Program-made: the position numbers and the translations under genes
In this document: piece by piece, positions 45,746-55,996 of the stretch
How positions within the stretch are numbered: position 1 is the first letter of the stretch
How the letters are laid out: the number at the start of each line of letters is the position of its first letter
Assembly: GCF_023284045.1 (NCBI RefSeq)
Contig: NZ_JAKIKQ010000009.1
Location: 62,001 to 126,000 of the forward strand
Length of the DNA: 64,000 nucleotides
Direction of reading: 5' to 3'
From: Shewanella kaireitica
GTDB lineage: Bacteria > Pseudomonadota > Gammaproteobacteria > Enterobacterales > Shewanellaceae
Notes under the pieces: model-generated
Database searches by the model: none
The model's input: the letters and a program-made list of their open reading frames with translations, nothing else
What the model was told of the DNA's origin: nothing

Positions 45746-46534
45746 ATGGTTATTTTTTCAGCTTCAGCCATGTTTTTTTACAGTATTGCTTTGGTTCTCG
45801 TCGCGACTCGTCTTTTTCACGCAGATGGACCAAACAGGAAATTAGTTGCAGGCGTTGCAGCCATAGGTGTTGTGTTGCATGCAGCCGCCCTATCACAAGC
45901 GGTATTTACTGGTGATGGTCAAAACTTTAGCTTGACTAATGTCATCTCTTTGGTGAATTGGATTATCACCTTTAGCTTTACCATATTGCTGTTTCGCCTC
46001 AAGGTTATCGTCGTGGTACCAGTGGTCTACGCCTGCTCGGTGATCTCCGTCGCGCTATTATGGCTCGTTCCACCAGAATACATCACTCACTTTGAGATCC
46101 ACCCAGATGTATTGGTGCATGTCGTATTGTCACTAATGGCATACAGTGCCTTAATGATTGCAGCACTTTATGCAATCCAATTAGCCATCATTCAACATCG
46201 ACTCAAGAGCAAGAAGCTGGTTATGACGTCAGCGATGCCGCCATTAATGACGGTTGAAAAGCAGCTTTACCACTTAGTGATTGTCGGCGTCATTCTATTA
46301 AGTTTAGCACTGGCAACGGGCTTCATATTCCTTGACGATATGTTCGAAGAGGGGAAAGGTCACAAAGCGATTTTGTCCATCCTTGCATGGTGTGTGTATA
46401 TAGGTATGCTAGCGCAGCAATATTGGGTCGGTTGTAAGATTAGAACAGCCGTTGCATACACCTTGACTGGCGGAGTTTTACTATCACTTGCCTACTTTGG
46501 TGCCCGTATTGTTAAAGAGTTAATCCTCGGTTAA
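45746..46534 (+). CDS. ypjD: CcsA/YpjD-family inner membrane protein
   Basis: A 262-residue polytopic protein with eight hydrophobic segments, of the cytochrome c assembly (CcsA/CcmC) superfamily: IHPDVLVHVVLSLMAYSALMIAALYAIQL holds a conserved His at about 129, and KGHKAILSILAWCVYIGMLAQQY a second near 209. YpjD of E. coli stands in this same place, between ffh and corB; its exact function is unsettled. Followed by corB 120 bases downstream. Confidence 0.9.
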   Translation: MVIFSASAMFFYSIALVLVATRLFHADGPNRKLVAGVAAIGVVLHAAALSQAVFTGDGQNFSLTNVISLVNWIITFSFTILLFRLKVIVVVPVVYACSVISVALLWLVPPEYITHFEIHPDVLVHVVLSLMAYSALMIAALYAIQLAIIQHRLKSKKLVMTSAMPPLMTVEKQLYHLVIVGVILLSLALATGFIFLDDMFEEGKGHKAILSILAWCVYIGMLAQQYWVGCKIRTAVAYTLTGGVLLSLAYFGARIVKELILG

Positions 46535-46654
46535 TCCCACTCTCGTCAGTTGGCTCAATCGATTCAGTATTGAGCCAAACTTGACATGTTTTCGAAATAT
46601 CTGTAATTACTAATTTTTTACGGTTTTAATTAATCCACAGCGGAGCTCCAACTT

Positions 46655-47929
46655 TTGGACGAAATATCCACTGGCGTACTATTATCTGTTCTGTTCGTCT
46701 TGATTTTACTTTCAGCCTATTTCTCAGGGTCTGAAACAGCCATGATGAGCCTAAATAGATACCGTTTACGTCATTTGGCATCAAGCGGCCATAAAGGCGC
46801 TATTCGCGCGACAAAACTACTTGAGCGCCCTGATAGATTGATTGGACTTATCCTGATCGGTAACAACTTGGTCAATATCCTCGCCTCCTCCATAGCCACC
46901 ATTATCGGTCTGCGCTTATTTGGTGACGTGGGGATTGCGATCTCTACCGGTGTATTGACCATGGTTGTACTGGTTTTTGCCGAAGTGACGCCTAAAACCT
47001 TTGCCGCGCTGCACCCGGAACGTATCGCATTTCCGTCTAGCCACATTTTACGTTTACTACTGATAGTACTGCTTCCATTCGTAAAAGCAGTCAATCTTAT
47101 TACTTCTGCAGTGCTGCGAATGGTTGGTATCCGCTCGACAAAAACTTCAGATGCACTAAGCCAAGAAGAGTTGCGCACAGTAGTACACGAAGCAGGTGCA
47201 TTGATACCTAGACGTCACCAAGAGATGCTGCTGTCAATTATGGATTTGGAAAAGGTCACTGTTGAAGATGTGATGGTGCCTCGCTCTGAACTTTACGCCA
47301 TTAATATCAATGACGAGTTCAAGAGTATTAATAAACAGGTGATTCAGAGCCCTCATACTCGAGTGCTGCTATACCGTGATACTGTTGATGACGCAGTTGG
47401 TTTTGTTCACCTGCGCGATGCACTACGTCTGCAATCTAAAGGACAATTTAGTAAGTCTTCGCTTCTACGTGCAGTAAAGGAGCTTTACTTCATCCCTGAA
47501 GGTACACCACTGAATGTCCAGTTGAGTAACTTCCAGCAAAATAAAGAACGCATTGGTCTAGTGGTAGACGAGTACGGCGATATTCAGGGCTTAGTCACCC
47601 TTGAAGATATTCTGGAAGAGATAGTTGGCGATTATACGACCTCGATGATCACCACACCGAGTGAAGATATTAATGAACAACAAGATGGTAGCTTCCTGAT
47701 TGAAGCAAGTATCAACATTCGAGAACTGAATAAAGAGATGGACTGGCAGTTTCCAATTGATGGTCCTAAGACCCTTAACGGCTTAATATTGGAACATCTT
47801 GAAGAGATCCCAACGGTCAAAACCAGTATGCGAATTGCAGGCTACCCCATTGAGGTAATAGAACTAGGCGATAACATGGTGAAAACGGTACGAGTATTAC
47901 CTCAACACTATGCGCAACCTACAGCTTAA
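46655..47929 (+). CDS. corB: CNNM/CorC-family protein CorB (YfjD)
   Basis: A 424-residue membrane protein of the HlyC/CorC family. A DUF21 (CNNM) membrane domain with about four hydrophobic segments (LLSVLFVLILLSAYFSGSETAMMSLNRYRLRHLAS region, then GLILIGNNLVNILAS) is followed by two CBS domains (about 200-320; DVMVPRSEL, LEDILEEIVGDYTT) and a C-terminal CorC_HlyC domain (345-420). Family members take part in Mg2+/Co2+ export or resistance. The start is TTG with CGGAG upstream. Same gene pair, ypjD-corB, as in E. coli. Confidence 0.92.
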   Translation: MDEISTGVLLSVLFVLILLSAYFSGSETAMMSLNRYRLRHLASSGHKGAIRATKLLERPDRLIGLILIGNNLVNILASSIATIIGLRLFGDVGIAISTGVLTMVVLVFAEVTPKTFAALHPERIAFPSSHILRLLLIVLLPFVKAVNLITSAVLRMVGIRSTKTSDALSQEELRTVVHEAGALIPRRHQEMLLSIMDLEKVTVEDVMVPRSELYAININDEFKSINKQVIQSPHTRVLLYRDTVDDAVGFVHLRDALRLQSKGQFSKSSLLRAVKELYFIPEGTPLNVQLSNFQQNKERIGLVVDEYGDIQGLVTLEDILEEIVGDYTTSMITTPSEDINEQQDGSFLIEASINIRELNKEMDWQFPIDGPKTLNGLILEHLEEIPTVKTSMRIAGYPIEVIELGDNMVKTVRVLPQHYAQPTA

Positions 47930-47931
47930 AT

Positions 47932-47965
47932 AAAAAACGCTAACCAATTGGTTAGCGTTTTTTAT
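47932..47965. terminator. Bidirectional terminator, corB / DUF962 gene
   Basis: AAAAAACGCTAACC-AATT-GGTTAGCGTTTTTT hairpin between convergent genes. Confidence 0.92.
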
Positions 47966-47971
47966 TATCAT

Positions 47972-48511
47972 TTATTTTCCTTTCTTCGCAGCTTCTAGCG
48001 CTCGGCGTTTATCGCGTGCGATTGGCGTAATCTCAGCTAACAGCTCTTTTTCAAAACCAAGCTTAAAATACACTTCCGCCATCAAAAAGAACGGCCCGAT
48101 CAATAACTGATTTAAGTCATCCACAAAAGCTGGTTTTGCCTTTTCATATTTATGACCGATAAACTGAATGACCCAGCCAACAACAAAAGTAGCTATCGCA
48201 AGGTAGCCTGCACCAGCATATTGAGCAACAATGCTAGAGGTATAAAGCACTGGAATAATGAACAAGGTTAGACCGAACGCTAATTTTGCATGCAACATAA
48301 AGTAATACCCCAATACCACTACAGCAAAAACAGTCGCCACGTTAAAACTAATGACGGGGTCATCAAATACAGCAAAGTTGATAGGGATAAGATTGAAGCC
48401 TACAAATGCCGACCAGATGATCAGCGGTACGCCAAAGAAATGAGTTTTTATATTGCTCGGGTTTAAGTGCACACTTTTATAGGTCGACAGCTGCTCTACG
48501 GCGGATTTCAT
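47972..48511 (-). CDS. DUF962 / Mpo1-like membrane protein
   Basis: A 179-residue protein with four to five hydrophobic segments. The N-terminal YKSVHLNPSNIKTHFFGVP and the later VGWVIQFIGHKYEKAKPAFVDDLNQLLIGPFF (in part) are marks of the Mpo1/YGL010w family; the His residues in H-x-NP-x-N-x-x-TH and GHKYEK match the iron-binding sites proposed for yeast Mpo1, a dioxygenase of alpha-hydroxy fatty acids. Bacterial members are uncharacterised as far as I know. Convergent with corB, no partner. Confidence 0.8.
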   Translation of the reverse strand: MKSAVEQLSTYKSVHLNPSNIKTHFFGVPLIIWSAFVGFNLIPINFAVFDDPVISFNVATVFAVVVLGYYFMLHAKLAFGLTLFIIPVLYTSSIVAQYAGAGYLAIATFVVGWVIQFIGHKYEKAKPAFVDDLNQLLIGPFFLMAEVYFKLGFEKELLAEITPIARDKRRALEAAKKGK

Positions 48512-48705
48512 CTATCAGTCTCCTTACTAAACTTAACGCTTATTATGATTATTATTGGGTTATCTGTGCTTAACGCTTAAATGGCTAGGCGTTAGAATTT
48601 AACCAATCATTAACCTAATGGATTTTGACGACAATTAATAGAGCAAATATTCAACCTAAATACGCATTTGTATAAAGGAAGTCCACAAAAAGCACTGAAT
48701 CGCGG

Positions 48706-49056
48706 TTACTCAAAAATAGGCTTATCGTACTCATAGCCTTCATCGGTATAGGCGGTGACAATTGCATCTTTGACCAGACCACTATCAGCTTTGACTTGAG
48801 TCTCAAAAAACTGCTGGATCTGTTTACGACGGCCATGGGCAGACCAAGAATCGGCGTCTTGCCAGATCTCATTAAATACTATCGGATAATCTGTGCGAGA
48901 AGCGCTCGGGTGATCAATTTGGCGGGTTAGCATATATTGAATACAGCCTTGTTCACGGTAAGCATCAGGCTCTAGTGCTTTTAGCACCTCAAATAACTCC
49001 GACTCTTTACCTTCCTTTGGTTGAAACTGTGCTAATACGTAGACTCTAGTTGTCAT
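48706..49056 (-). CDS. Putative quinol monooxygenase, ABM domain
   Basis: A 116-residue protein of the antibiotic biosynthesis monooxygenase fold (YgiN-like): VYVLAQFQPKEGKESELFEVLKALEPDAYREQGCIQY spans strand 1 and helix 1, and the later DYPIVFNEIWQDADSW and FETQVK fit. Such dimeric small enzymes oxidise quinols without cofactor, or are heme-binding. The substrate is unknown. About 95 bases after acpS on the same strand, but with no other sign of shared function. Confidence 0.75.
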   Translation of the reverse strand: MTTRVYVLAQFQPKEGKESELFEVLKALEPDAYREQGCIQYMLTRQIDHPSASRTDYPIVFNEIWQDADSWSAHGRRKQIQQFFETQVKADSGLVKDAIVTAYTDEGYEYDKPIFE

Positions 49057-49151
49057 AATAACTCCTTCAATAGCTGACTAATAAATGTTGCCCGCGAGTT
49101 TAATCTGATTAAATGTACCCTTCTGCAGAGCAATCACAATCCTCAATGTGT

Positions 49152-49547
49152 TTATGACTCTATGATAACCGTTGCTGTTGCATAGTGTTTCTCATCAGCA
49201 ATCGATAAATGACCTTTAACGCCACCAAGTAGCGCTAGCCGCTCAGCCGCGCCACCGCTAAAGGTGACTACTGGAGCACCATTGCCGTTATTACTGATCT
49301 CAATATGTTGAAATGACACACCGCGACCAATACCTGTACCTAACGCTTTTGCTGCAGCCTCCTTTGCTGCAAAGCGCTTAGCCAAGTAACGGCCAGGATT
49401 GGAAGATTTGATAAAAATATCAAGCTCTGACGGTGTTAACACTCTTTTAGCTAAACGATTAGTTTGCAGCCCCTTCTCGCTAGCCACCGGAACTCGAGTC
49501 TCTATGCGCGCAATCTCAACAATATCAGTGCCCAAACCAACAATCAT
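49152..49547 (-). CDS. acpS: Holo-[acyl-carrier-protein] synthase
   Basis: A 131-residue phosphopantetheinyl transferase that activates acyl carrier protein. Start MIVGLGTDIVEIARIE has the Mg-binding Asp8, and KRFAAKEAAAKALGTG near 58-73 holds the second metal-ligand Glu. It follows pdxJ, with a terminator hairpin between, as in E. coli. Confidence 0.95.
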   Translation of the reverse strand: MIVGLGTDIVEIARIETRVPVASEKGLQTNRLAKRVLTPSELDIFIKSSNPGRYLAKRFAAKEAAAKALGTGIGRGVSFQHIEISNNGNGAPVVTFSGGAAERLALLGGVKGHLSIADEKHYATATVIIES

Positions 49548-49570
49548 AAATTACCTTTTTAACTAAACAA

Positions 49571-49603
49571 AAGCCGAGCATAACTTAGTGCCATGCTCGG
49601 CTC
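49571..49603 (-). terminator. Terminator between pdxJ and acpS
   Basis: Stem AGCCGAGCAT/ATGCTCGGCT with an 11-base loop, followed by TTTTGTTT on the minus strand. It may be partial, since acpS needs expression from upstream or from its own promoter. Confidence 0.65.
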
Positions 49604-49626
49604 TTTAAATCACATTTGCAAGCGAC

Positions 49627-50364
49627 TTACTCGCCTCGGCGACCTTCAACCATCAACTGTTTCATATCTCGTACCGCGGTAGCTAAACCGTCAATAGCAG
49701 CGCGGGCGATAATGGCATGACCAATATTGAGCTCATATAACTCAGGAATAGCAGCTATCGGCTTGACGTTATGGTAATGCAAACCATGACCAGCATTCAC
49801 AACTAAGCCTTTTCCATGGGCGTATGTCGCCATGGTACTAATGCGGTTAAGTTCAGCTGTAGCTTCAGCGTCAGTTTCGGCGTCAGCATAGCAACCAGTA
49901 TGGATCTCTATCACTGGCGCTCCAACTGTAACAGCAGCGTCAATTTGCGTTTTATCAGCATCGATGAACAAAGACACCTTAATGCCCTCTTTAGATAAGC
50001 GCGTTACAGCAGCTGCTATCTTATCTTGCTGACCAGCAACATCAAGACCACCTTCAGTAGTAAGCTCTTCTCGCTTCTCTGGCACTAGACACACATAAGC
50101 AGGCTTAATCTCGCAGGCAATATCAAGCATCTCTTCAGTGACGGCCATCTCAAAATTCATCCGAGTCTTAAGCGTTTTCGCTAAGGTATATACGTCTCTA
50201 TCGATAATATGGCGACGATCTTCACGCAGATGAATAGTAATGCCTTCAGCGCCAGCATGTTCGGCAACTGCGGCAGCATGAACAGGATCGGGATAGTTAG
50301 TACCGCGAGCTTGGCGTAGAGTTGCAATGTGGTCAATGTTAACGCCCAGTAGGATCCGGCTCAT
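49627..50364 (-). CDS. pdxJ: Pyridoxine 5'-phosphate synthase
   Basis: Last ring-closing enzyme of DXP-dependent vitamin B6 synthesis, a TIM barrel of 245 residues. Motifs: [18 protein letters not shown] at 5-22, [12 protein letters not shown] near 45, [11 protein letters not shown] near 72, [10 protein letters not shown] near 133, EIHTGCYA near 153 and [10 protein letters not shown] near 191. Usual length. Follows recO by 111 bases. Confidence 0.96.
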   Translation of the reverse strand: MSRILLGVNIDHIATLRQARGTNYPDPVHAAAVAEHAGAEGITIHLREDRRHIIDRDVYTLAKTLKTRMNFEMAVTEEMLDIACEIKPAYVCLVPEKREELTTEGGLDVAGQQDKIAAAVTRLSKEGIKVSLFIDADKTQIDAAVTVGAPVIEIHTGCYADAETDAEATAELNRISTMATYAHGKGLVVNAGHGLHYHNVKPIAAIPELYELNIGHAIIARAAIDGLATAVRDMKQLMVEGRRGE

Positions 50365-50475
50365 GTGTGTTCCTTGATTAAACGAATTTATAAAGCCGCT
50401 ATTGTACTGCGAGATTTAGTCTATAGCCAGCATCTGAGCTGCTATACCCCATTGAATTATTTGAGTGAAAATCAG

Positions 50476-51189
50476 TTAGTCACTTGGCGTCGCTTTACTC
50501 GAACTGACGTTCTTCTTGATGAACAAACTACGCGAGTGCAGCGGCTTATCGCCCAATGTTGGTGCCAACAATTGTCGCATCAACTTTTTAGCTTCGGCAA
50601 AGTGCTCAGCCAACAACGTCTGTTGTTTAAGTGCAAATAGCATCTCGCCAGTGAAGAATTTATGTTGATTATATTGTGTCGCTATCACCGGCATAAAACC
50701 ATGTTCAAGTTCAAGTCGATAAAAACCACTAGCCGTCATCTCTGCACCTGACGGGTCATACTCTAGCGACGGCATGGTTCCTAATTCTTGTAGCAACGCC
50801 AGCTCAAAATAGCGTAACTGACTTTGATTAAATTCCTTTGCCATTGCTATCAATGTTTGATGATAGTTAAAAAACAGCTCTTCAGCGCTATGCTGAACCG
50901 TTAAGCACCGAATAAGCAGCTCGTTAAGGTACAGACCTGAATACAAGCAATTACCAGTTAGCGGTACTGCAGGGCTTGCTGCTTCAACTTGCTTTAAGTT
51001 CTTAAGGTCTGATTTTCCTTGCAGCTGAAAAATGAGCGGCTGAAATGGCTGCACGATACTGCGAATAGAGTTCTTACTGCTGCCGAGACGAGCAACTGCA
51101 TCAACGCGCCCTTTGCCATCAACCAAAAGGTTGACCAGCACACTTGATTCACGAAAGGGTCTAGTATGAAGAACGTAGCCACGCTCCAT
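50476..51189 (-). CDS. recO: DNA repair protein RecO
   Basis: Recombination mediator of 237 residues that with RecR loads RecA on SSB-coated DNA. The N-terminal OB fold begins ERGYVLHTRPFRESSVLVNLLVDGKGRVD, in part, as in E. coli RecO; a helical C-terminal domain follows. No zinc-finger cysteines, like the gammaproteobacterial form. It stands between era and pdxJ, its usual place. Confidence 0.92.
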   Translation of the reverse strand: MERGYVLHTRPFRESSVLVNLLVDGKGRVDAVARLGSSKNSIRSIVQPFQPLIFQLQGKSDLKNLKQVEAASPAVPLTGNCLYSGLYLNELLIRCLTVQHSAEELFFNYHQTLIAMAKEFNQSQLRYFELALLQELGTMPSLEYDPSGAEMTASGFYRLELEHGFMPVIATQYNQHKFFTGEMLFALKQQTLLAEHFAEAKKLMRQLLAPTLGDKPLHSRSLFIKKNVSSSKATPSD

Positions 51190-51350
51190 GATTATTTAAT
51201 TCCGCTGAGTAAATTGATAAAAATAACAGTAACCATCATAAAACCAATTGAGTGCTAATACCAATGCAGCTCAAATAGCCTAAACCGCTTACAAAAACGC
51301 CCCTTTCTATTGCTAAAAAGAGGCATTATTACGCGATATGAATGTAACCG

Positions 51351-52343
51351 TTACTCTTCGCCGTAACCTAAGCTGCGCAGTGCACGCTCATCATCGGCCC
51401 AACCTGATTTAACCTTCACCCACATCTCTAAGAAAATCTTATTATCAAACAAGACTTCCATATCAACACGAGCGGCAGAGCTGATCTTTTTGATGCGCTC
51501 TCCCTTGTTACCAATCACCATGCGTTTTTGTGTTTCACGCTCAACGAGTACTAACGCATTGATCTGATAGACACCGTTTTCCATCATCTTGAACTGCTCA
51601 ATCTCAACAGTACAATCGTATGGAAGCTCATCGCCCAAAAAGCGCATTAACTTTTCACGTACGATTTCTGATGCCATGAACTTCTGCGAGCGGTCAGTCA
51701 CATAATCTTCAGGGAAGAAATGTGGTGACTCAGGTACCGATTCAACGGACATATCTAAAATCCGTTGCACATTGGTGCCCTGTGTTGCAGAAATAGGCAA
51801 GATCTCATCAAATTCAAACTTTTTCGATAACTCTTCAAGATGAGGAAATAGTGCTTCTTTATCCTTGATGTTATCGACTTTGTTGATGGCTAGAACCGTT
51901 TTGCGACCATCATCACGGCTCTGCAACTTACGCAGTACCATTTCGTCATCAGCTGTCCAGTTCATGCCGTCAACCACAAATATCACCAAGCTGACTTCTG
52001 CCAATGAACTAGCAGCGGCTCGGTTCATCAATCGGTTAATCGCACGCTTTTCTTCCATGTGAAGGCCTGGTGTATCGATAAACACCACCTGACGTGGACC
52101 GTCAGTATGGATCCCCATAATACGGTGACGAGTCGTCTGCGGTTTTTTAGAGGTAATACTGATTTTCTGGCCTAACAATTTGTTAAGCAGGGTTGATTTA
52201 CCAACGTTTGGTCGGCCAACAATCGCCACCATACCGCAATAAGTCACCGCGTACTTAACAGCTGATGAAGGGTTATTCATCTGCGCGAGTAAGTCGTCTA
52301 GACTAGGTTCATTGCTCTCAGGTAAATCTTTTTCGTTACTCAT
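51351..52343 (-). CDS. era: GTPase Era
   Basis: Ribosome assembly GTPase of 330 residues, binding the 3' end of 16S rRNA. G1 GRPNVGKST is near 43-51, G3 DTPGLH near 93, and G4 NKVD near 158; a KH domain fills about 225-320. E. coli Era has about 301 residues; here an acidic N-terminal extension of about 30 residues ([19 protein letters not shown]) precedes the G domain. The start overlaps the rnc stop as ATGA, which supports this start. Translationally coupled with rnc. Confidence 0.96.
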   Translation of the reverse strand: MSNEKDLPESNEPSLDDLLAQMNNPSSAVKYAVTYCGMVAIVGRPNVGKSTLLNKLLGQKISITSKKPQTTRHRIMGIHTDGPRQVVFIDTPGLHMEEKRAINRLMNRAAASSLAEVSLVIFVVDGMNWTADDEMVLRKLQSRDDGRKTVLAINKVDNIKDKEALFPHLEELSKKFEFDEILPISATQGTNVQRILDMSVESVPESPHFFPEDYVTDRSQKFMASEIVREKLMRFLGDELPYDCTVEIEQFKMMENGVYQINALVLVERETQKRMVIGNKGERIKKISSAARVDMEVLFDNKIFLEMWVKVKSGWADDERALRSLGYGEE

Positions 52344-53017
52344 TTCTTAATTAACTCCAACACTTGAGCGGCTGCACTTTGCTCTGCTTTTCTGCGTGAA
52401 CTAGCAACCCCGACAACGGCTTGTCTCAAGTCTTCTACAACACATTCAACGGTGAAGGTTTGCTCATGGGCATCTCCTTCAGTATGGACGACTTTATAGA
52501 TTGGCAGCGGTTTTCTAAACTTCTGCAAATGCTCTTGAAGTAACGTCTTTGGATCTTTCTGGTTAATGGGCTCAATCACTCGCAAGCGCGATGCATACCA
52601 GTTCAGCACCAATTTACGGCATTTCTCAATATCTGAGTCAAGATAGATAGCGCCAATGATGGCTTCGACCGCATCGGCCAATATAGACTCACGTCTAAAC
52701 CCACCGCTTTTTAATTCACCGGGTCCAAGTTTTAGATAATCACCTAATTTGAACTCTATGGCTATTTCAGCCAACATTTTCCCACAGACTAACGTGGCAC
52801 GCATCCGACTTAAATCACCTTCAGTCGCCTTAGGAAACTGATGATATAACGCGTCGGAAATCACAATAGACAAGATAGAGTCACCCAAAAACTCGAGTCG
52901 CTCATTATGCTTATTAGAGGCACTTCTATGTGTTAGCGCCTGATCTAATAATGCTTGCTCAGCAAACTCGTAACCCAAGGTACGACATAGTCTAGGGATA
53001 TTTTTAATCGGTTCCAT
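52340..53017 (-). CDS. rnc: Ribonuclease III
   Basis: Double-strand-specific RNase of 225 residues for rRNA and mRNA processing. The catalytic domain carries [12 protein letters not shown] near 40 with the Glu and Asp ligands and [18 protein letters not shown] near 105-122; the C-terminal dsRNA-binding domain is at about 155-225. Start at 53017 ([13 protein letters not shown]), one base after the lepB stop, with GGAA upstream; a TTG three codons earlier is less likely. Confidence 0.96.
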   Translation of the reverse strand: MEPIKNIPRLCRTLGYEFAEQALLDQALTHRSASNKHNERLEFLGDSILSIVISDALYHQFPKATEGDLSRMRATLVCGKMLAEIAIEFKLGDYLKLGPGELKSGGFRRESILADAVEAIIGAIYLDSDIEKCRKLVLNWYASRLRVIEPINQKDPKTLLQEHLQKFRKPLPIYKVVHTEGDAHEQTFTVECVVEDLRQAVVGVASSRRKAEQSAAAQVLELIKK

Positions 53018-53018
53018 A

Positions 53019-53936
53019 TTACACAATTCCGCCTACACGGTTAAAACGCACCCCTGTTGGGATCCAAGCTGGTAAAAAGTCAGCCGGTTTTCTGTCAAAC
53101 TCAAAGCTTATCCAAATCGCGACGGCTTTGCCGACGAGGTTATGCTCAGGTACAAAGCCCCAAAAACGACTATCGGTACTGTTATCGCGGTTATCACCCA
53201 TTGCAAAGTATTGACCTTCAGGCACAATAAACTCTGTCAACGGTACATTCTCTTGGCGGTGATAGTAGTTGATCATGTCAGGTCGTGATGGATTGATTAA
53301 GATGTCATGCGTCACATCACCAATTTGCTCTTTAAAACGCAGCAATGGCGTACCGTCTTGGGAAAATTCGCCACGGTTAACAGAGACACGTTCTACGGCT
53401 TTTAGTTCTGGACAAGGACTTTGCCCTTCCGCGCAAGCAGCTTGGATATAAAGCTGTTTATTGCGGTAAACAATACGGTCGCCCGGCAAGCCTACAATAC
53501 GCTTAATATAATCAATCTGTGGGTTTTCTGGGTATTTAAAGACAGCCACATCACCACGCTCAGGCTTGCCCGTTTCTTTTAACGTTGTGCGCCAAACAGG
53601 ATCTTTAATCCCGTAGCTAAACTTTTCAACCAGAATAAAGTCACCAACGAGCAGTGTCGGCATCATTGAGCCTGATGGGATCTGAAAAGGCTCATAAATA
53701 AAAGAGCGTAAAATAAGCACGAATGCGATAACAGGAAAGATGGACTTTGACGTTTCAACAAACGCCGACTCACGCAGTATCACTTCTGCATTCTCTTCGC
53801 TTAACTCAGCTTCAGCCGCTTGAGCCATTGCCAACTTCTCACGACGCTTAGGGGCGAATACTAGCGCATCTGCCATCCAAACAAGGCCACTGCCTAAGGT
53901 GACCAAAACTAAAATTAGCGAAAAATAGGCTGCCAT
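53019..53936 (-). CDS. lepB: Signal peptidase I
   Basis: Inner-membrane serine peptidase of 305 residues that removes signal peptides from secreted proteins. Two transmembrane segments (3-23 and 63-82) flank a cytoplasmic loop; the periplasmic domain has the catalytic Ser90 in [10 protein letters not shown] and Lys145 in [12 protein letters not shown], with box [15 protein letters not shown] near 258. Located between lepA and rnc, the usual order. It should process the exported proteins of this window. Confidence 0.97.
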   Translation of the reverse strand: MAAYFSLILVLVTLGSGLVWMADALVFAPKRREKLAMAQAAEAELSEENAEVILRESAFVETSKSIFPVIAFVLILRSFIYEPFQIPSGSMMPTLLVGDFILVEKFSYGIKDPVWRTTLKETGKPERGDVAVFKYPENPQIDYIKRIVGLPGDRIVYRNKQLYIQAACAEGQSPCPELKAVERVSVNRGEFSQDGTPLLRFKEQIGDVTHDILINPSRPDMINYYHRQENVPLTEFIVPEGQYFAMGDNRDNSTDSRFWGFVPEHNLVGKAVAIWISFEFDRKPADFLPAWIPTGVRFNRVGGIV

Positions 53937-54015
53937 TATTAATTAACTCCTGCCAAACATAATTGGGTTACGACTAACGTGTCGATGTCCCTATGGTTAT
54001 ACGCCAGTAATGAAA

Positions 54016-54034
54016 GCGCCGCAAACTGCGGCGC
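54016..54034 (-). terminator. Hairpin between lepA and lepB
   Basis: GCGCCGCA-AAC-TGCGGCGC, very GC-rich, followed by TTTCATT on the minus strand. It may attenuate transcription or mark an RNA-processing point in the operon. Confidence 0.5.
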
Positions 54035-54073
54035 AAAGTCTAGCGATATATTAACAAATCTTAACGAACTAAC

Positions 54074-55864
54074 TTAATCGTTAAGCTTCAACACTGCTAA
54101 AAACGCTTCTTGTGGAACTTCTACGTTACCCACTTGCTTCATGCGTTTCTTACCGTCTTTTTGCTTCTGCAGTAACTTCTTCTTACGTGATACGTCACCG
54201 CCGTAACACTTAGCCGTTACGTCTTTACGCATCGCCTTAATCGAAGAACGCGCAATAATCTGGCTACCTACTGCTGCCTGAACTGCAATATCAAACATCT
54301 GACGAGGGATGAGCTCTTTCATCTTATTCACTAATGCTAGACCCTTAGAACGGATCAACCCTTTATGAATAATCATCGCTAACGCATCGACCCTGTCACC
54401 GTTAATAAGAATATCGAGGCGCACCATGTCTGCAGGTTCAAAGCGGACAAAGTTATACTCAAGCGATGCATAACCACGACTGGTTGATTTTAGACGATCA
54501 AAGAAGTCCATCACCACTTCTGCCATTGGCAATTCGTAAGTAAGTGCAACTTGGTTACCGTGATAAACCAAGTTAGTTTGTACACCACGCTTTTCAACAC
54601 ACAGAGTAATGACGTTACCCAAATACTCTTTAGGTACCAAAATATTAGTCTCTACAATTGGCTCACGCATCTCTTCGATATTATTAATCGCAGGTAGATC
54701 CGATGGGTTATCGACATAAATAGTCTCGCCATTGGTCTGGACGATCTCATACACTACGGTAGGTGCTGTAGTAATAAGCTCTAGGTTGTATTCACGCTCT
54801 AGACGCTCTTGAATAATCTCCATGTGGAGTAGACCCAAGAAACCAATACGGAAACCAAAACCGAGTGCTGATGAGGTTTCAGGCTCGAAAAACAATGAAG
54901 CATCATTCAAGCTTAGCTTGTTAAGCGCATCACGAAAGCTTTCATAGTCATCAGTAGAAATAGGGAATAGACCCGCGTATACCTGTGGTTTAACTTTCTT
55001 AAAACCAGGTAGTGGCTCAAGTGCACCATGCTTTGCATGAGTCAACGTATCACCGACTGGTGCGCCGTGGATCTCTTTAATACCCGCGATAACAAAACCC
55101 ACTTCGCCAGTTTTTAACTCTGGAGTATCAGTTTGTTTCGGGGTAAAGATACCGACACGATCAGCGGTATGAGTCTGACCTGTAGACATAACTTTAAACT
55201 TGTCGCCCTTCTTAAATACGCCATTTTTAATACGTACTAAAGATACAACGCCTAAGTAACTATCAAACCAGGAATCAATAATTAGCGCCTGCAGTGGGCC
55301 TTCTTCGTCACCTTCTGGTGGCGGGATCTGCTCAACAATCACTTCCAGCACATCTTTAATGCCGACACCGGTTTTAGCTGAGCAACGTACAGCATCAGCC
55401 GCTTCAATACCGACAATATCTTCAATCTCTTCTGCTACACGGTCGGGATCTGCCTGAGGGAGATCGATCTTGTTCAGAACTGGAACAACGTCCATATCCA
55501 TCTCAAGTGCCGTGTAACAGTTGGCTAGAGTTTGCGCTTCGACACCTTGGCCCGCGTCAACCACCAATAGCGCGCCTTCACAAGCAGCTAAAGAACGTGA
55601 TACCTCATAGGAGAAATCGACATGGCCAGGCGTATCAATAAAGTTAAGTTGGTAAGTCTCACCATCATTAGCTTTATAGTCCAAAGTAACACTTTGCGCT
55701 TTAATCGTAATACCGCGCTCACGCTCAATGTCCATTGAGTCGAGAACCTGTGCGGCCATTTCGCGATCAGTTAAGCCACCGCATTCATGAATAAGGCGAT
55801 CTGAGAGTGTTGATTTGCCGTGGTCAATATGGGCAATAATTGAAAAGTTTCTAATATGCTTCAT
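54074..55864 (-). CDS. lepA: Elongation factor 4 (LepA)
   Basis: Translational GTPase of 596 residues that acts on ribosome assembly or back-translocation. G1 is [15 protein letters not shown] at 9-23, G2 [11 protein letters not shown]3 DTPGHVDF and G4 [13 protein letters not shown]-like domains II, III and V follow, and the special C-terminal domain ends with [17 protein letters not shown] near 555. Normal length. It is followed by lepB across a hairpin, and preceded by rseC. Confidence 0.97.
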   Translation of the reverse strand: MKHIRNFSIIAHIDHGKSTLSDRLIHECGGLTDREMAAQVLDSMDIERERGITIKAQSVTLDYKANDGETYQLNFIDTPGHVDFSYEVSRSLAACEGALLVVDAGQGVEAQTLANCYTALEMDMDVVPVLNKIDLPQADPDRVAEEIEDIVGIEAADAVRCSAKTGVGIKDVLEVIVEQIPPPEGDEEGPLQALIIDSWFDSYLGVVSLVRIKNGVFKKGDKFKVMSTGQTHTADRVGIFTPKQTDTPELKTGEVGFVIAGIKEIHGAPVGDTLTHAKHGALEPLPGFKKVKPQVYAGLFPISTDDYESFRDALNKLSLNDASLFFEPETSSALGFGFRIGFLGLLHMEIIQERLEREYNLELITTAPTVVYEIVQTNGETIYVDNPSDLPAINNIEEMREPIVETNILVPKEYLGNVITLCVEKRGVQTNLVYHGNQVALTYELPMAEVVMDFFDRLKSTSRGYASLEYNFVRFEPADMVRLDILINGDRVDALAMIIHKGLIRSKGLALVNKMKELIPRQMFDIAVQAAVGSQIIARSSIKAMRKDVTAKCYGGDVSRKKKLLQKQKDGKKRMKQVGNVEVPQEAFLAVLKLND

Positions 55865-55996
55865 TATGCTGGGATGACTTAACTCGAAGTTGAAAAGAAT
55901 TTTTAAGGTGCAGAATTGTACCCGATTGCGGCTTTAATACCAATTTTTATCATGCTTTTGAATTGGAAAGTTACGCTAGAGGCCAAGTATCTACGG

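Noticed and set aside
46771..47178. 135-codon frame antisense to corB
   Set aside because: Shadow of a conserved gene; Ser/Thr-rich mirror translation.
50365..50640. 91-codon plus-strand frame across the pdxJ-recO gap
   Set aside because: Overlaps recO coding sequence antisense, no ribosome site and no family likeness.
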